Program-made: the position numbers and the translations under genes
Part shown: in pieces, positions 35,820 to 50,190 of the stretch
How positions within the stretch are numbered: position 1 is the stretch's first letter
How the letters are laid out: each line of letters starts with the position of its first letter
The notes under the pieces: generated by a model
Told to the model about the DNA's origin: nothing
What the model saw: the letters and a program-made list of their open reading frames with translations, nothing else
Database searches by the model: none
NCBI RefSeq assembly: GCF_029946515.1
Contig: NZ_JARZHH010000052.1
Coordinates: 20,782 to 84,781, forward strand
DNA from: Polyangium sp. 6x1
GTDB lineage: Bacteria; Myxococcota_A; Polyangia; Polyangiales; Polyangiaceae
Reading direction: 5' to 3'
Length of the DNA: 64,000 bases

Positions 35820-37418
35820 ATGCGGACACGTCGCGCGCACCCTTCGACCCCCAAGGCGTCCTCGGGCGCCGGTAAGCTCCTCGGCACGGGCACCCTGCTC
35901 GCCTCGCTCGTCAGCGCAGGAGCCCTCGTGGCGCTCGCGTCGGCGTGTAGCGGAGGGGAGAGTGGAGCGGGGGGCTCCGGCGCCGGCACGGGCGGCGCCG
36001 GCGCGACGGGCGGCCAGGGCGGCGACGGGCTCCAGGACTTCGTGACGAGCGCGTCGAGCTCGTCGAGCTCCTCCGGATCGGGCGGTGACCCCGGGCCGAC
36101 GTGCCCCCCGCCCAGCATGGCGGACGGCAAGACGGCGTTCGCGAACGGCTACGGCGACGCGCAGGGACAGACCGGCCTCGCCGTGTCGGTCGACAAGGCG
36201 GGCAACATCCTGCTCGCGGGCGCGTTCCGGGGCTCGATCACGCTCGGCGGGACGACCCTCACGAGCGCGGGCGAGGACGACGCGTTCATCGCGAAGCTCC
36301 TGCCCACGGGCCAGGTGGCGTGGGCGCAGAAGTTCGGCGACGCGAGGAACCAGTCCGCGACGGGCATCGGCACCGACGCCGAGGGCAACGTGTTCGTGAC
36401 CGGCATCTTCGTCGGCAACGTGAACTTCGGCGGCGGCACGCTCGCGAGCAACACGAACTTCTTCCAGGACATCTTCCTCGTGAAGTTCTCGCCGAACGGC
36501 ACGCACATGTGGAGCCAGCGGTTCGGCGGCTCGGACATCGACTACGCGCGCGCGCTTGGCGTCGACCCGTCGGGCAACGTCGTCATCGGCGGATATTTCC
36601 AGCAGCAGGTCGACTTCGGCGGCGGCACGTTGACCTCCGCGGGCCCCAAGTTCGACGCGTTCGTCGCGAAGTTCAACCCCCTCGGGCAACACCTCTTCAG
36701 CAAGCAGTTCGGCGACGACGCCGAGCAGATCGCGCGCAGCCTGACCGTCGACGGGACGGGCAACATCTACCTCGCGGGCGACGCGTCGGGCTCCGTCAAT
36801 TTCGGCGGGGGCGCGATGACGGCGACGGGCGCTCCGAGCGCGTTCGTCGCGAAGCTCGACCCGCAGGGCGGGCAGGTCTGGGCGAAGCTCAGCGGGGGCA
36901 GCGGCAAGGCCTCGGCGACCTCGGTCGCGGTGTCGCCGGCGGGCACGGTGGCCGTGGCCGGGCAGTTCCAGGGCACGTTCGATTTCGGCGGCAAGCCGAT
37001 CACGAACATCGACGTCGACGACGCGTTCGTCACCGTGTTGACCGCGGGCGGCGCGCAGACGTTCACGCGGACGTTCGGCGATCCGACCGCGCAGCACGGC
37101 GACGCCGTGGCGTTCGCGCCGAACGGGGACGTGCTCCTCGCGGGCGCCTTCACGGGCAACGTGGATCTCGGCGGCGGGCCGATCGCGAGCGTCGAAGGCT
37201 TCGACATGTTCCTCGGCCGGTTCGACGCGCAAGACGGCTGCCTCGTCTGGGGCCGTAGCTACGGCGGGCCCCTCTTGCAGCTCCCGCAATCGCTCGCGTT
37301 CGATCCGACGACGGGCAATGTCCTGATGACCGGCAGCTTCGGGGGGACGGTCGACTTCGGTCTCGGCCCGGTGACCGCGGCCGGCGACGACGCTTTCCTC
37401 CTCGCTGTCAAGCCCTGA
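35820..37418 (+). CDS. SBBP-repeat lipoprotein, beta-propeller
   Basis: 532 residues from ATG 35820. Lipobox LASAC gives Cys43. A Gly/Ser/Ala spacer (about 45-90) follows, then about seven repeats of roughly 55 residues with a GDA/FGD start, a (V/L)DxxGN(I/V) turn and VNFGGG or VDLGGG. This is the SBBP beta-propeller repeat. A second ATG eight bases upstream in another frame is closer to AGGAGG but gives no long product; the site AGGAGGAATGG may serve both. It ends with an open, polar tail and no sorting motif. It should be a surface-exposed binding protein with unknown ligand. Confidence 0.87.
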   Translation: MRTRRAHPSTPKASSGAGKLLGTGTLLASLVSAGALVALASACSGGESGAGGSGAGTGGAGATGGQGGDGLQDFVTSASSSSSSSGSGGDPGPTCPPPSMADGKTAFANGYGDAQGQTGLAVSVDKAGNILLAGAFRGSITLGGTTLTSAGEDDAFIAKLLPTGQVAWAQKFGDARNQSATGIGTDAEGNVFVTGIFVGNVNFGGGTLASNTNFFQDIFLVKFSPNGTHMWSQRFGGSDIDYARALGVDPSGNVVIGGYFQQQVDFGGGTLTSAGPKFDAFVAKFNPLGQHLFSKQFGDDAEQIARSLTVDGTGNIYLAGDASGSVNFGGGAMTATGAPSAFVAKLDPQGGQVWAKLSGGSGKASATSVAVSPAGTVAVAGQFQGTFDFGGKPITNIDVDDAFVTVLTAGGAQTFTRTFGDPTAQHGDAVAFAPNGDVLLAGAFTGNVDLGGGPIASVEGFDMFLGRFDAQDGCLVWGRSYGGPLLQLPQSLAFDPTTGNVLMTGSFGGTVDFGLGPVTAAGDDAFLLAVKP

Positions 37419-37430
37419 AAGAAGGCCACG

Positions 37431-37459
37431 CGCGCCCCGGGGCCGATTTCCGGGGCGCG
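37431..37459 (+). terminator. hairpin terminator after SBBP lipoprotein
   Basis: The 10-bp stem CGCGCCCCGG / CCGGGGCGCG is 13 bases after the stop codon, with a nine-base loop. There is only a weak T run (TTCAT), so termination efficiency is uncertain. Confidence 0.6.
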
Positions 37460-37687
37460 TTCATGTGACACGGCGCGGCAACCCAGGCTTCGTCAACCGT
37501 CCAATACACGCGTCGCGCGCAGGGGGCGGCAGGGACGGCAAGGTACGGGCGCCGTGGGGGCGTCTCCGGGGCTTGTGGTGCGTCGAGCCCTCTGAGATCC
37601 TGTTCGACAGTGCGCGCCTACGTCGAATCTTCGGCGGGAAGGCGCGTGTGGAACGGGTGCACGTCGGTGCGCCCCTCGGAGCTACCC

Positions 37688-42345
<4,658 letters not shown>

Positions 42346-42349
<4 letters not shown>

Positions 42350-45300
42350 GCTCGCTCGGCAAGTCGTTTCAACGCTTGGGGCGGCGCTCGGGCAAACCGA
42401 GCCACGCGCCAAACCTCTTCAAGGTGGTCCTCTCGGCCCTCGTGGTCTCGGCGCTCGCGCTCGGGGCCACGGGGTGCACGACGGACGCGTTCTGCTGGGA
42501 CAAATGCGCCGGCGAGTCGCCGTCGGGCTCGGGCTCGGGCAGCGGCGGATCGGGTGGTCAGGGCGGCGAAGGAGGCGACAACTGCTTCCCGTTCTGCGGC
42601 ACCGACGGCGGCGGGGGCCAGGCCGGCGCCGGCGGCGGCGGTCCGTGCGTCCCGACGAACGGCGGCATCGAGATCTGCGACAAGCTCGACAACGACTGCA
42701 ACGGCGCGGTCGACGACAGCCCGAACATCAACCTCGAGAGCAAGACGACGTGCGGCACGTGTGACAACAACTGCTTCACGAAGCTGCTCAACAACGATCC
42801 CGCGAGCATCACCTGCGTGCCGAGCCCGAACCCGGGCACGGTGCCGGGCGAGTGCAAGGGCACGTGCGCGTCGGGCTACTACGACATCGATGGCGACGGT
42901 CCCTGCGAGTACTACTGCATCAAGAACACGCCGGACGACGCGTCGTGCAACAACAAGGACGACGACTGCGACGGCGTGAAGGACGAGGACGTCGATCTCT
43001 GCACGAGCACGACGGACTGCGGCAAGTGCGGGAACAACTGCGTCGCCATCAACGGCACGTCGGAGTGCAAGACGACGGCGGGCGCCGGCGAGGCGTGCAC
43101 CCCGGCGAACACGCAGTGCCAGATCAAGCAGTGCGACGTGGGCTGGTACGATCTCGACAACTCCGCCGCGACGGGCTGCGAGTACCAGTGCACCCCGTCG
43201 AACGGCGGCGTCGAGAAGTGCGGCGACAGCCTCGACAACGACTGCGACGGCAAGATCGACGAGGCCGACGACCTCTCGATGGATCCGCAGATCGGCAAGA
43301 ACTGCTTCGGCGATCCGGACGGCATCTGCGGCCTGCTCGCCGCCGCCGGCAAGACGGCGTGCGTCGGGAACAAGGTCGTCTGCGCCGGGCCGAACGTCGT
43401 CGTGGAGGGGCAGATCCAGGAGATCTGCAACGGCCTCGACGACGACTGCGACGGCCAGGTCGACGACAGCCCCACGGACGCCGGCAACTCCTGCGGCCAG
43501 AGCAACATCTTCCCCTGTCAGTACGGCAAGCAGCAGTGCCAGAACGGCCAGCTCGTTTGCATGGGCGCGGTGAACCCCTCCGCCGAGCTCTGCAACGGCC
43601 AGGACGACAACTGCAACGGGGCGATCGACGACATGCCCGTCGACGTGGGCGCGTCGTGCGGTTTGACCGACGTCGGCCCGTGCCAGAAGGGCGTGGAGCA
43701 ATGCCTGCCCGGCGGCCAGAAGACCTGCGTCGGTGAGATCGCGCCGAAGGCCGAGACGTGCAACGGCCAGGACGACGACTGCAACGGCCTCGTCGACGAC
43801 GTCGCGGGCACGGGCTCGGCGTGCGGTCAGAGCAGCACGGCGCCTTGCAAGCTCGGCACGCTCCAGTGCGTGGGCCAGTCGCTCACGTGCGTCGGCAACA
43901 TCGACCCGAAGGCCGAGACCTGCAACACGATCGACGACGACTGCGACGGGCAGGTCGACGAGAGTATCCCGGCCCAGCCCTGCGTGCCGGTCGGCGCGCC
44001 GCCGAACCTCGTCTACGGCGGCCTGAGCAAGTGCGTGAAGGGCACGCAGGCGTGCGGCGGCGCGTGCACGGGGTACATCGGGCCGAGCACCGAGACGTGC
44101 AACAGCCTCGACGACGACTGCGACGGCATCGTCGACAACAACCTGAACCTCGGCGCTTGCAACGTGCCGCCTGCGCCTCCCGCGGGCGCGACGTCGCCTT
44201 GCAAGCCGGGCACGTTCGTCTGCACGGGCGGCGTGCAGACCTGCCAGAACTTCACCGGACCGTCGGCCAGCGTCGATAGCTGCGGCGTGGACTCGAACTG
44301 CGACGGCACGCTGACCGGCCAGCCGAACCTGCAGACCGACGTCGCGAACTGCGGCGCGTGCGGCAACAGCTGCTACGCGAACGCGGTCCACGCGATCTGG
44401 TCGTGCACGTCGGGCATGTGCGCCTTCCAGGGCTGCGAGAACGGCTACTACGATCTCAACAACGATCAGAAGTGCGAGTACGTCTGCAACTACAAGCAGG
44501 CGCAGGAGATCTGCAACGGCGAGGATGACGACTGCGACGGGCAGATCGACGAAGGCGTCGTCGCGCCGACGCCGGTGCAGGTCTGCGGCGTGAGCGTCAC
44601 GGCCACGCGGCCGGAGTGCACGTCGCAGGTGACGGTCGCTTGCACGCAGGGCGCGTGGAAGTGCACGTTCCCGGCGGGCGTGTGCAACGGTCCGGCCCCG
44701 AACTATTGCTCGGGCGCGACCGAGACCTGCGACAACCTCGACAACGACTGCGACGGCATCCTCAACGAGAACGTGCCGAACTACGGCAAGGCCTGCTCGA
44801 GCGACGACGGCCTGCCGGCGCCCGGACACGGCGCGTGCCGCACGACCGGCACGTTCGTGTGCAACGGCGGTAGCGCCACGACGTGCAACGCGGTCAAGGC
44901 CGACTGCGCGACGTTGCCCGGCGGCTGCACCGAGACCTGCGACGGCGTGGACAACGACTGCGACGGGCTCGTCGACGAGACGTACGTGTCGAAGGGCTCG
45001 AACGCGACGTACTACGTCAAACCCGCGGTCACGCGCATCAACACGAACCTCTGGATCTACAGCTACGAGGCGAGCCGGCCGAACGCGGTCTCCGACATCG
45101 CCAACAACGTCATCACGCCCGGCAACGGCAACGGCTACCACACGACCGCGCCTGCGGGCACGACGCTCGACAAGACGCTCGCGTGCTCGGTGCCCGGCAA
45201 GCTGCCGTGGTTCAACGTGACGCCGGCCGAGGTCGAGCAGACGTGCAGCGCGATGGGCGGGTTCGTCTGCTCGACGGCCGACTGGACGACGTCGTGCCAG

Positions 45301-45711
45301 GCGACCCTGGGCTGCTCCTACGGCTACAACCCGCGCGGCGCGGCGTGCACGTCGACCTACGACACCACGACGAAGTTCTGCAACATCGGCCCGTCGTTCG
45401 ACTTCAGCTCGTCGATCGCCGGGGATCAGGACGGCCTGCTCTTCACGGGCTCGACCAGCCTGAAGAACTGCTGGGCGGACTGGTTGAACCTGCAGGGCAA
45501 CACGGCCGCGACGGGCAAGGTCTTCGACATCACGGGCAACCTCCGTGAGATCACGAAGAGCGCGACGAACACGTACCCGCTCATGGGCGGCGCGTTCAAC
45601 ACCGGCGATCAAGGCGGCGCGACGTGCTCGTTCCAGTTCTACACGGTCGATCAGACCTTCAAGCTCTTCGACCTCGGCTTCCGCTGCTGCTTCTCGGTGA
45701 ACCCCGGCTGA
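42346..45711 (+). CDS. MopE-motif lipoprotein with C-terminal FGE-like domain
   Basis: 1121 residues starting at ATG 42346, overlapping the previous stop. A lipobox ends ALGATGC (Cys44), followed by a Gly/Ser-rich spacer. Twelve MopE-type motifs (for example EICDKLDNDCNGAVDD and ETCDGVDNDCDGLVDE) fill the middle with other Cys-rich loops. The last roughly 235 residues have no MopE motif. They carry DITGNLREIT, LMGGAFN and LGFRCC in order, which matches the fold of formylglycine-generating-enzyme-like domains (compare GN.WEW, RGGSW, GFR). Catalytic cysteines were not identified, so it may be a binding version. It is coupled to the vWA protein and probably forms a surface pair with it. Confidence 0.85.
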
Positions 45712-45720
45712 CAAAACGAA

Positions 45721-45752
45721 TCGAGCGGGCGCCTCTCGCGGCGCCCGCTCGA
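45721..45752 (+). terminator. rho-independent-like terminator
   Basis: TCGAGCGGGCGCC-TCTCGC-GGCGCCCGCTCGA forms a 13-bp perfect stem nine bases after the stop codon of the MopE lipoprotein gene. The downstream sequence is only moderately T-rich (ATCCTTCGC). It could also serve the convergent kinase gene at 45806. Confidence 0.7.
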
Positions 45753-45805
45753 TCCTTCGCTCCCCTCGCGGAGGCGCGCCTCACGCGCGCCCCTCGCGGA
45801 CTCGC

Positions 45806-46693
45806 TCAATCCCTGCGATCCTGATGATTCGAGAGCGCCGCGCCGTCGGCCGCGGGCAGCGTGAAGTGGATCGTGCTCCCACGACCCACCTCGCTCAGCG
45901 CGCCGATGTGCCCGCCGTGCGCCTCGACGATGCCCTTGGCGACGTAGACCCCGAGGCCCATGCCCTGACACGCGCGGCGCCCTTCCGGCGGCCTGCGCGA
46001 GAAGAGCATCGGCCGATCGAGCTCGGCGATGCCGGGGCCCGTGTCCGTCACCGAGAAGCGCGCGCCGGAGGACGTAGGCTCGACGCGGAGCGTGATCGAC
46101 CCGCCTTTTTGCATGAAGCGCGCGGCGTTGCCGACGAGCCGTGAGAGGACCTGCAGCACGCGGGCGCGATCGACGTAGAGCGCAGGCAGGTGCGGCGAGA
46201 CCTCCTTCACGACCGCGATCGGACGCTGCGCCGTGGCGAGCGCAGCGGCGAGCGCAGCGGCCTCCACGATCGACGCCGCGTCGTGCACCTCTTGCCCGAT
46301 CGGCAGCCTGCCCGCGTCGATGTTCGCCGCGTCGACGAGATCTTCGACGATCTGGTTCATCTCCAGCGCGGAGCGCTTGATCGTTTGCAGTTGACGATCG
46401 TGCGCCGGATCCCCGCCGAGCTCGCGCGCGAGCAGCGTCGTCGTCACCATCACCACGCCGAGCGGGTTGCGCAGGTCGTGCGATACGATGGTGAGCAGCT
46501 CCGCGCGCTGCGCTTCGGCGGCTTTGGCGCGCCGTTCGAGCTCTCTGCATCGCCGCTCGAGCTCGGCGACGTAACGCGCGTCTTTGGTTTGCCCGGCCGG
46601 CATGCGAGCGCGCGTGGTCGCGGGGCGCGTCGTGCCCCGAGACGGCCCATTCGCCGGCTTGCTTGCTTGTTTGCGTTTCCTCGCTTCGGCCAC
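45806..46693 (-). CDS. sensor histidine kinase
   Basis: 295 residues from GTG 46693, chosen because AGAGG sits five bases upstream; earlier starts (46738, 46849) add Arg-rich residues and run towards the divergent gene. A basic Ala/Lys N-terminus and a short coiled coil (VAELERRCRELERRAKAAE) precede the HisKA box with His72 in SHDLRNPLG. The ATPase domain has N-box RLVGNAARFM, G1 DTGPGI and G2 GMGLGVYVAKG. No sensor domain or transmembrane helix is present, so it is soluble and probably takes input through a partner. Divergent from a stand-alone receiver gene, its likely partner. Confidence 0.9.
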   Translation of the reverse strand: MAEARKRKQASKPANGPSRGTTRPATTRARMPAGQTKDARYVAELERRCRELERRAKAAEAQRAELLTIVSHDLRNPLGVVMVTTTLLARELGGDPAHDRQLQTIKRSALEMNQIVEDLVDAANIDAGRLPIGQEVHDAASIVEAAALAAALATAQRPIAVVKEVSPHLPALYVDRARVLQVLSRLVGNAARFMQKGGSITLRVEPTSSGARFSVTDTGPGIAELDRPMLFSRRPPEGRRACQGMGLGVYVAKGIVEAHGGHIGALSEVGRGSTIHFTLPAADGAALSNHQDRRD

Positions 46694-46972
46694 GATCGCC
46701 TCTTTCCTTGCAGGGTACCGTGACCTCGCGTGGCGCATGCAGTCGGAGAACGCCTCACTCGGCCATCCGTGCTGCGATGTCCGGAAGAGCCGCGTCGGGT
46801 TTCTCCCGATATGCCGCTCAGGCCCGTCTCCACGGCCCAAGAAGGGCACGAATCGGTGCCTGAGGTTCCTCGCCTGCGGCTATCATCGACCCTTGCTCGC
46901 GACGCACGCCGCGGCGCGAGTGAGGAGTCGGCGGCGACGCGCGCGCCCCAACGAAACCGGGGGTTTTACGTC

Positions 46973-47395
46973 GTGAAGACGACAGACGAAACTGGGCTCG
47001 GGCAACAACACGGCGGTCTCTCGCCGCTTGTCCTCGTGGTCGACGACTTCGACGACAACCGCGAGATGTTCACGGAGTTTCTTTCGTTCTCCGGGTTCCG
47101 CGTGGCGCAGGCTTCGACCGGGCGGGAGGCGCTGGCGCAAGCGTTCTCCCTCTTGCCCGATCTGATCCTCATGGATCTCTCGTTGCCCGAGCTCGACGGC
47201 CTCGAGGCGACGCGGTGCCTGAAGAGCGACGAGCGGACCAAGCGCATCCCGATCGTGGCGCTCACGGGGCACGCGCTCGCGGGTCACTCGAAGGACGCGA
47301 AGGAAGCGGGCTGCGACTCGTTCTTGACGAAGCCGTGCCTGCCCGACGCGCTGGTGACCGAGATCAAGCGGGTCCTCGGCGCGCGCGCTCGATAG
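46973..47395 (+). CDS. stand-alone response-regulator receiver
   Basis: 140 residues from GTG 46973. A longer frame begins at 46730, but its first 80 residues are Arg/Pro-rich and overlap the promoter region of the divergent kinase. The CheY-like fold has VVDDFDDNREM, phosphoacceptor Asp68 (LILMDLSLPELDG), Thr in ALTGH and Lys120 (LTKPCLPDA). There is no output domain, as in CheY-type or phosphorelay regulators. It lies next to a soluble histidine kinase in the divergent orientation. Confidence 0.88.
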   Translation: MKTTDETGLGQQHGGLSPLVLVVDDFDDNREMFTEFLSFSGFRVAQASTGREALAQAFSLLPDLILMDLSLPELDGLEATRCLKSDERTKRIPIVALTGHALAGHSKDAKEAGCDSFLTKPCLPDALVTEIKRVLGARAR

Positions 47396-47452
47396 CGGCA
47401 CGACGAACCGACGACGACACGGAAGGGGGGGAACATGGGAGCGTCCGAGGGC

Positions 47453-47881
47453 TCACGGGTGGGCGTGCGCGCGGATGGCGTCACGCAAGAGGCGGGCGGC
47501 TTCGTCCCAATCGACGGGCTTGACGAGCACGGCGTCGAACGCGCTGTTCGCGAGCTTGGCGCGCGCGGAGAGATCGCGCCGCCCGGTGCAAGCGAAGAGC
47601 GCCATCCGCTGGGTGGCGGGATCGGAGCGGAGCGCTTCGGCCACGACAAACCCGTCGATGCCGGGCATGCGCAGATCACACAGGACGGCGTCCGGTACGT
47701 CCTGCGTGGCGAGGAAGACGCCGCGCAGGCCGCCTTTCGCCCGCTCGACCTGGAAGCCGTGCGCTTCGAGCGAGGCCTCGGCGATCGCGAGGAAATCGGG
47801 ATCGTCGTCGACGATGAGCACCCGCGGGCGAAACGCGCTGGTCTGCTCCATCTCGCCCGCCCCGCCCATCGTCGACGCCAT
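47453..47881 (-). CDS. stand-alone response-regulator receiver
   Basis: 142 residues, or 132 from an internal ATG (MEQTSAFRPRV). The acidic pocket is VDDDPDF, Asp69 in AVLCDLRMPGIDG is the phosphoacceptor, Thr is in ACTGRRD and Lys121 is in VLVKPVDWD. No output domain is seen. It is convergent with the other receiver and divergent from the second histidine kinase. The region is a compact cluster of two kinases and two receivers without DNA-binding domains, which suggests phosphorelay or protein-interaction outputs. Confidence 0.88.
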   Translation of the reverse strand: MASTMGGAGEMEQTSAFRPRVLIVDDDPDFLAIAEASLEAHGFQVERAKGGLRGVFLATQDVPDAVLCDLRMPGIDGFVVAEALRSDPATQRMALFACTGRRDLSARAKLANSAFDAVLVKPVDWDEAARLLRDAIRAHAHP

Positions 47882-48150
47882 CCCGCCCCCCCCGCCTGCA
47901 CGCAGATCGCCGCCCGCGCGAGTACGCGCGCGACGAGACGCTTCGCTCCCCCATGTCTTGGACCGCCCTTCGCGATGCGCAATGCGGCGGCGCGGTCTCT
48001 GCGATCTTCGTCCTCGCGCGACGCGCGATCCGTCCAGCGGCTCTCTCCGCGATCTCCGCGCAGCTCGGCATCTCCCGCGTGCGACGCAGTGTGCGTCGTG
48101 TGCTCGGTCAACGCTTACCGCGCCCGTTCTCGGGCTCTAGAGTGTGCCTC

Positions 48151-48897
48151 ATGAGTGTCGACGAGGTTTTCTTCGACCGCGTGGCCCACGACCTGCGTGG
48201 CGAGCTCTCGACGATGCTCGCCGGCGTTCACTACTTGCTCCGGTTCGGCCGTGATCTCGCGCCTCCGACGCGCGAGATGCTCGAGCGGGTGAGCGGGGCC
48301 GGCGAGCGGCTCACGCGGATGCTCGCGGAGCTCGACGACGCCGTCTGGCTGCTCGATACCCAGAAGCCGCTCGTGCTCGCGCGGCTCCGCTTTGGCGACC
48401 TCATCGACGAGGTGATGGCGCGCGTGGAGCCGACCGTGAAGACGCGCGGCGTGCGGGTCGTCCTCGACTTGACCGAGGCAGACGCCGCGACCGAGATCGT
48501 CGGTGACGAGGAGCTGCTCGCCACGGCGCTCACCTCGGTCGTCGATCTCGCGACCCTGCGCGCGCCCGCGGGCACGGTCCACGTCATGGTCGAGGCTCGG
48601 GACGGCACGCCGATCGTGCGCGTGCGGGACGAAGGCGACGTCGTGCCCAAGGACGTGCTCGCGCGCCTCTTCGAGCCCTTCGTCGAGCGGGAGATCGTGC
48701 CGCGCGAGACGCACGGGCGGCGCAAGCTCAGGCTCGGGATCGGCCTGCCGATCGCGCGGGCGATCTTCGAAGCGCACGGCGGCTCGCTCGTCGTGGAGCC
48801 GGGCGACGCAGGGCTCACGCTCCGCGGCGTGATCTCGCTCCGCAAGGCCTCGGAGATCCCCCCCGAGCCCGAGAAGGCGCGCGCCGCGTCCGGCTAG
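48151..48897 (+). CDS. histidine-kinase-like protein with degenerate ATPase motifs
   Basis: 248 residues from ATG 48151; a longer frame from 47953 adds an unconvincing N-terminus. His13 lies in DRVAHDLRGELSTML, close to a HisKA box. The ATPase part is degenerate: the N-box Asn is not evident (TALTSVVDLATLR), and the G1 box reads RDEGDV instead of DxGxG. The G2 region IGLPIARAIFEAHGGSL is intact. It may be a phosphotransfer or pseudokinase protein. No sensor or membrane segment is seen. It could work with the two neighbouring receivers. Confidence 0.8.
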   Translation: MSVDEVFFDRVAHDLRGELSTMLAGVHYLLRFGRDLAPPTREMLERVSGAGERLTRMLAELDDAVWLLDTQKPLVLARLRFGDLIDEVMARVEPTVKTRGVRVVLDLTEADAATEIVGDEELLATALTSVVDLATLRAPAGTVHVMVEARDGTPIVRVRDEGDVVPKDVLARLFEPFVEREIVPRETHGRRKLRLGIGLPIARAIFEAHGGSLVVEPGDAGLTLRGVISLRKASEIPPEPEKARAASG

Positions 48898-48941
48898 CCC
48901 CGCGCTTGCGACGACCGGGCGGGCATGCTCCGCTCGCCTGC

Positions 48942-50105
48942 ATGGCACGCGCTGTGGTCGTCTTCCTGGGTGCTGGAATCACGCTCCTCGCGGGCTGCTC
49001 CGAGCCAGCGGGCGCCGCGCGCACGTGCAGCGGCGTCGCGCTCGACGGCGCGCTCTTGATGCTCGCGACGAACCTGCAGGCGAGCGGCCTCGGGCGCATC
49101 GACGAGGCCGGCTGCTTGACCGAGATCCCGGACATCGCGCTCGGCGTCGACCCGCTGCTCTCGTCGGGCTTCGGTGGGCCGTTCGTGTGCGTGCGTGATC
49201 AGGGGCTCGTGCGTGGCGTCGATCCGGACTCGCTCGCGCTCACGCGCACGTGGGTCGCGTTCGGCGAGTCCGAGACGACGTTCGAGCTCGCGACGGGCGG
49301 CAAGGCGGGCGGGCCACACAACCCGCACGACGCCGATCTCGATGCGGAAGGCCGGCTTTGGGTCGCGCGGTACGAGCAACCCGGCGTCGCGGTGATCGAG
49401 CCCGACGGGAGCTTCGACGGCGTGGTGGATCTCTCGATGTTCGCCGACGTCGACGGCCTTCCCGAGATCGAGGCGCTGCGTGTCGTCGGCGATCGCGCCT
49501 TCGTCGCGGTGCAGCGCCTTGATCGTCGCACGTGGAAGCCCGCGGAGAACGGCGCGCTCGTGGAGATCGACGTGGCCTCGCGCAGCGTCGTCGGCTCCGT
49601 CGATCTCGGCGGGAAGAACCCGTTCGGTCGCATGAGGCCGGTGCCGTGGGATCCCGCGGGCCGAACCCTGGTGCTCGCGATGCCGGGCGACTTCTACGCG
49701 ATCGACGACGGGCACGCGGCTGCGATCGTGGATCTCGACACCCTCTCGGTGACGGGCATCGCCGAGGAGAGCGCGGTCGGCGGTTCCATCGCCGAGGTCG
49801 AGCTCGCGGCGCCGGACGAGGCGTATGCGATCGTCGCGGGCACGGGGCTCGAGAACGCGACGCGCCTCGTGCGCTTCGATCCGTCCGGAAAAACCGAGCC
49901 GATCGTCCTGGCCGATACGCGGGAGGGGGGGCAGGGCGGTAACTACGACTACTGGGGCCTCGCGGTGGTGGGGCGTCACGTCCTCCTCGGCGACAAGGCC
50001 TACGGCGCGCCCGCGATCCACATCTTCGAGCGCGCGTCGGGGCGCGAGGTCGGCGCCCTCGTGCCGGAGCGCCTTCCGCCCGTGTCGCTCTTGCCCTTGC
50101 CGTGA
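48942..50105 (+). CDS. beta-propeller lipoprotein
   Basis: 387 residues from ATG 48942. Lipobox LLAGC gives Cys19. Propeller-like strands are separated by turns such as DLDAEGRLWVARYEQPG and IEALRVVGDRAFVAVQ, with HNPHDAD as a possible ligand loop. It resembles bacterial lipoproteins with NHL/YncE-like folds but no specific family is recognised. A Cys at CSG (residue 28 region) and CL later may bond. It starts 44 bases after the kinase-like gene. Function is unknown; surface or periplasmic binding is likely. Confidence 0.75.
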   Translation: MARAVVVFLGAGITLLAGCSEPAGAARTCSGVALDGALLMLATNLQASGLGRIDEAGCLTEIPDIALGVDPLLSSGFGGPFVCVRDQGLVRGVDPDSLALTRTWVAFGESETTFELATGGKAGGPHNPHDADLDAEGRLWVARYEQPGVAVIEPDGSFDGVVDLSMFADVDGLPEIEALRVVGDRAFVAVQRLDRRTWKPAENGALVEIDVASRSVVGSVDLGGKNPFGRMRPVPWDPAGRTLVLAMPGDFYAIDDGHAAAIVDLDTLSVTGIAEESAVGGSIAEVELAAPDEAYAIVAGTGLENATRLVRFDPSGKTEPIVLADTREGGQGGNYDYWGLAVVGRHVLLGDKAYGAPAIHIFERASGREVGALVPERLPPVSLLPLP

Positions 50106-50190
50106 ACGAGTGCCTTTCGCCCTTGTGCCTCCCGGGCGAACTTCGTTTACCATCGATGGAAATCCCTTGGCTGACCGAGCCCCTTCATCG

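Noticed and set aside
46730..46972. N-terminal extension of the receiver at 46973
   Set aside because: The added residues are Arg/Pro/Ser-rich without structure, and they lie over the divergent kinase's promoter. The GTG at 46973 gives a normal receiver.
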